Source of the DNA: JBAYVY01 sp041674345
Lineage (GTDB): Bacteria > Planctomycetota > Phycisphaerae > Phycisphaerales > Zrk34
Assembly (NCBI GenBank): GCA_041674345.1
Contig: JBAYVY010000263.1
Span: 1-5,221, forward strand
Direction: 5' to 3'
DNA length: 5,221 bases
Shown here piece after piece: positions 5,170 through 5,221 of the stretch. The position numbers were made by a program, and so were the translations under genes. How positions within the stretch are numbered: the first letter of the stretch is position 1; each line of letters starts with the position of its first letter. The notes under the pieces were generated by a model, which saw only the letters and a program-made list of their open reading frames with translations, was not told the origin of the DNA and searched no databases.

Positions 5170-5221
5170 GACCGGCGCAGCGGAGGCAAGGGCGCAGCCC
5201 GCAGCCGTAGCGGAGCCGGTC
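5170..5221. repeat. GC-rich segment bounded by a 7-bp inverted repeat, truncated by window end
   Basis: GACCGGC (5170-5176) is the exact reverse complement of GCCGGTC (5215-5221). Between them lie a smaller perfect hairpin GGGC-GCA-GCCC (5190-5200) and a direct repeat AGCGGAG (5179-5185 and 5209-5215). The right arm reaches the window edge, so the true extent is unknown. Confidence 0.6.

Larger units (their letters stand above)
5101..5221 (+). mobile_element. Possible outer end of an insertion sequence running off the right edge
   Basis: Non-coding and different in character from its surroundings. It starts with TGTCG, then has two adjacent 27-bp imperfect direct repeats (5108-5134, 5135-5161), then a GC-rich segment with inverted symmetry. 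Several families with DDE transposases, such as IS21, have ends beginning TGT with multiple short internal transposase-binding repeats, which fits this layout. No transposase coding sequence is inside the window, so the identity is inference. A repeated intergenic element or regulatory array is the alternative. Confidence 0.4.

Overview
The window is GC-rich bacterial chromosome with a normal, densely coding layout. The combination of genes suggests a planctomycete-like bacterium, possibly of the Phycisphaerae type: a small acidic zinc-ribbon membrane protein, a CslA/cellulose-synthase-like glycosyltransferase, a Gfo/Idh/MocA oxidoreductase and pervasive G/C in third codon positions. This is an inference from protein character, not a proven assignment.

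Layout, left to right. (1) Positions 2-238 hold the C-terminal 78 residues of purN (glycinamide ribonucleotide formyltransferase). (2) A sigma70-like promoter sits inside the AT-rich purN tail at 182-210. With the following roughly 200-nt leader it probably drives a membrane-embedded family-2 glycosyltransferase at 413-1963, whose GTG start is fixed by a strong ribosome binding site. (3) A 112-bp convergent gap holds a perfect 9-bp GC hairpin at 2043-2064. (4) A minus-strand operon runs from 3965 down to 2076: a 90-aa zinc-ribbon/one-TM protein, then a FetA-type ABC ATPase, then a FetB-type permease. The first two genes are separated by 5 nt and the last two overlap by 11 nt. (5) An 81-bp divergent gap separates this operon from a plus-strand Gfo/Idh/MocA oxidoreductase at 4047-5054. 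(6) The last 167 bp are non-coding and repeat-rich: three copies of GGGGCAACC, two adjacent 27-bp imperfect repeats with core GTAGAARTGTCCC, and a GC-rich segment bounded by a 7-bp inverted repeat cut by the window end. This looks like the outer end of a transposable element whose body would lie to the right.

How the genes relate. FetA and FetB are expected to form an inner-membrane ABC exporter; E. coli FetAB is linked to iron export and oxidative stress resistance. The coupled zinc-ribbon protein is a candidate accessory protein. purN, the glycosyltransferase and the oxidoreductase look like independent units.

I see no clear undescribed system. The best leads are the zinc-ribbon/fetAB coupling, a repeat-derived glycine/serine insertion in the FetA nucleotide-binding domain that shares words with other places in the window, and the possible element end on the right.
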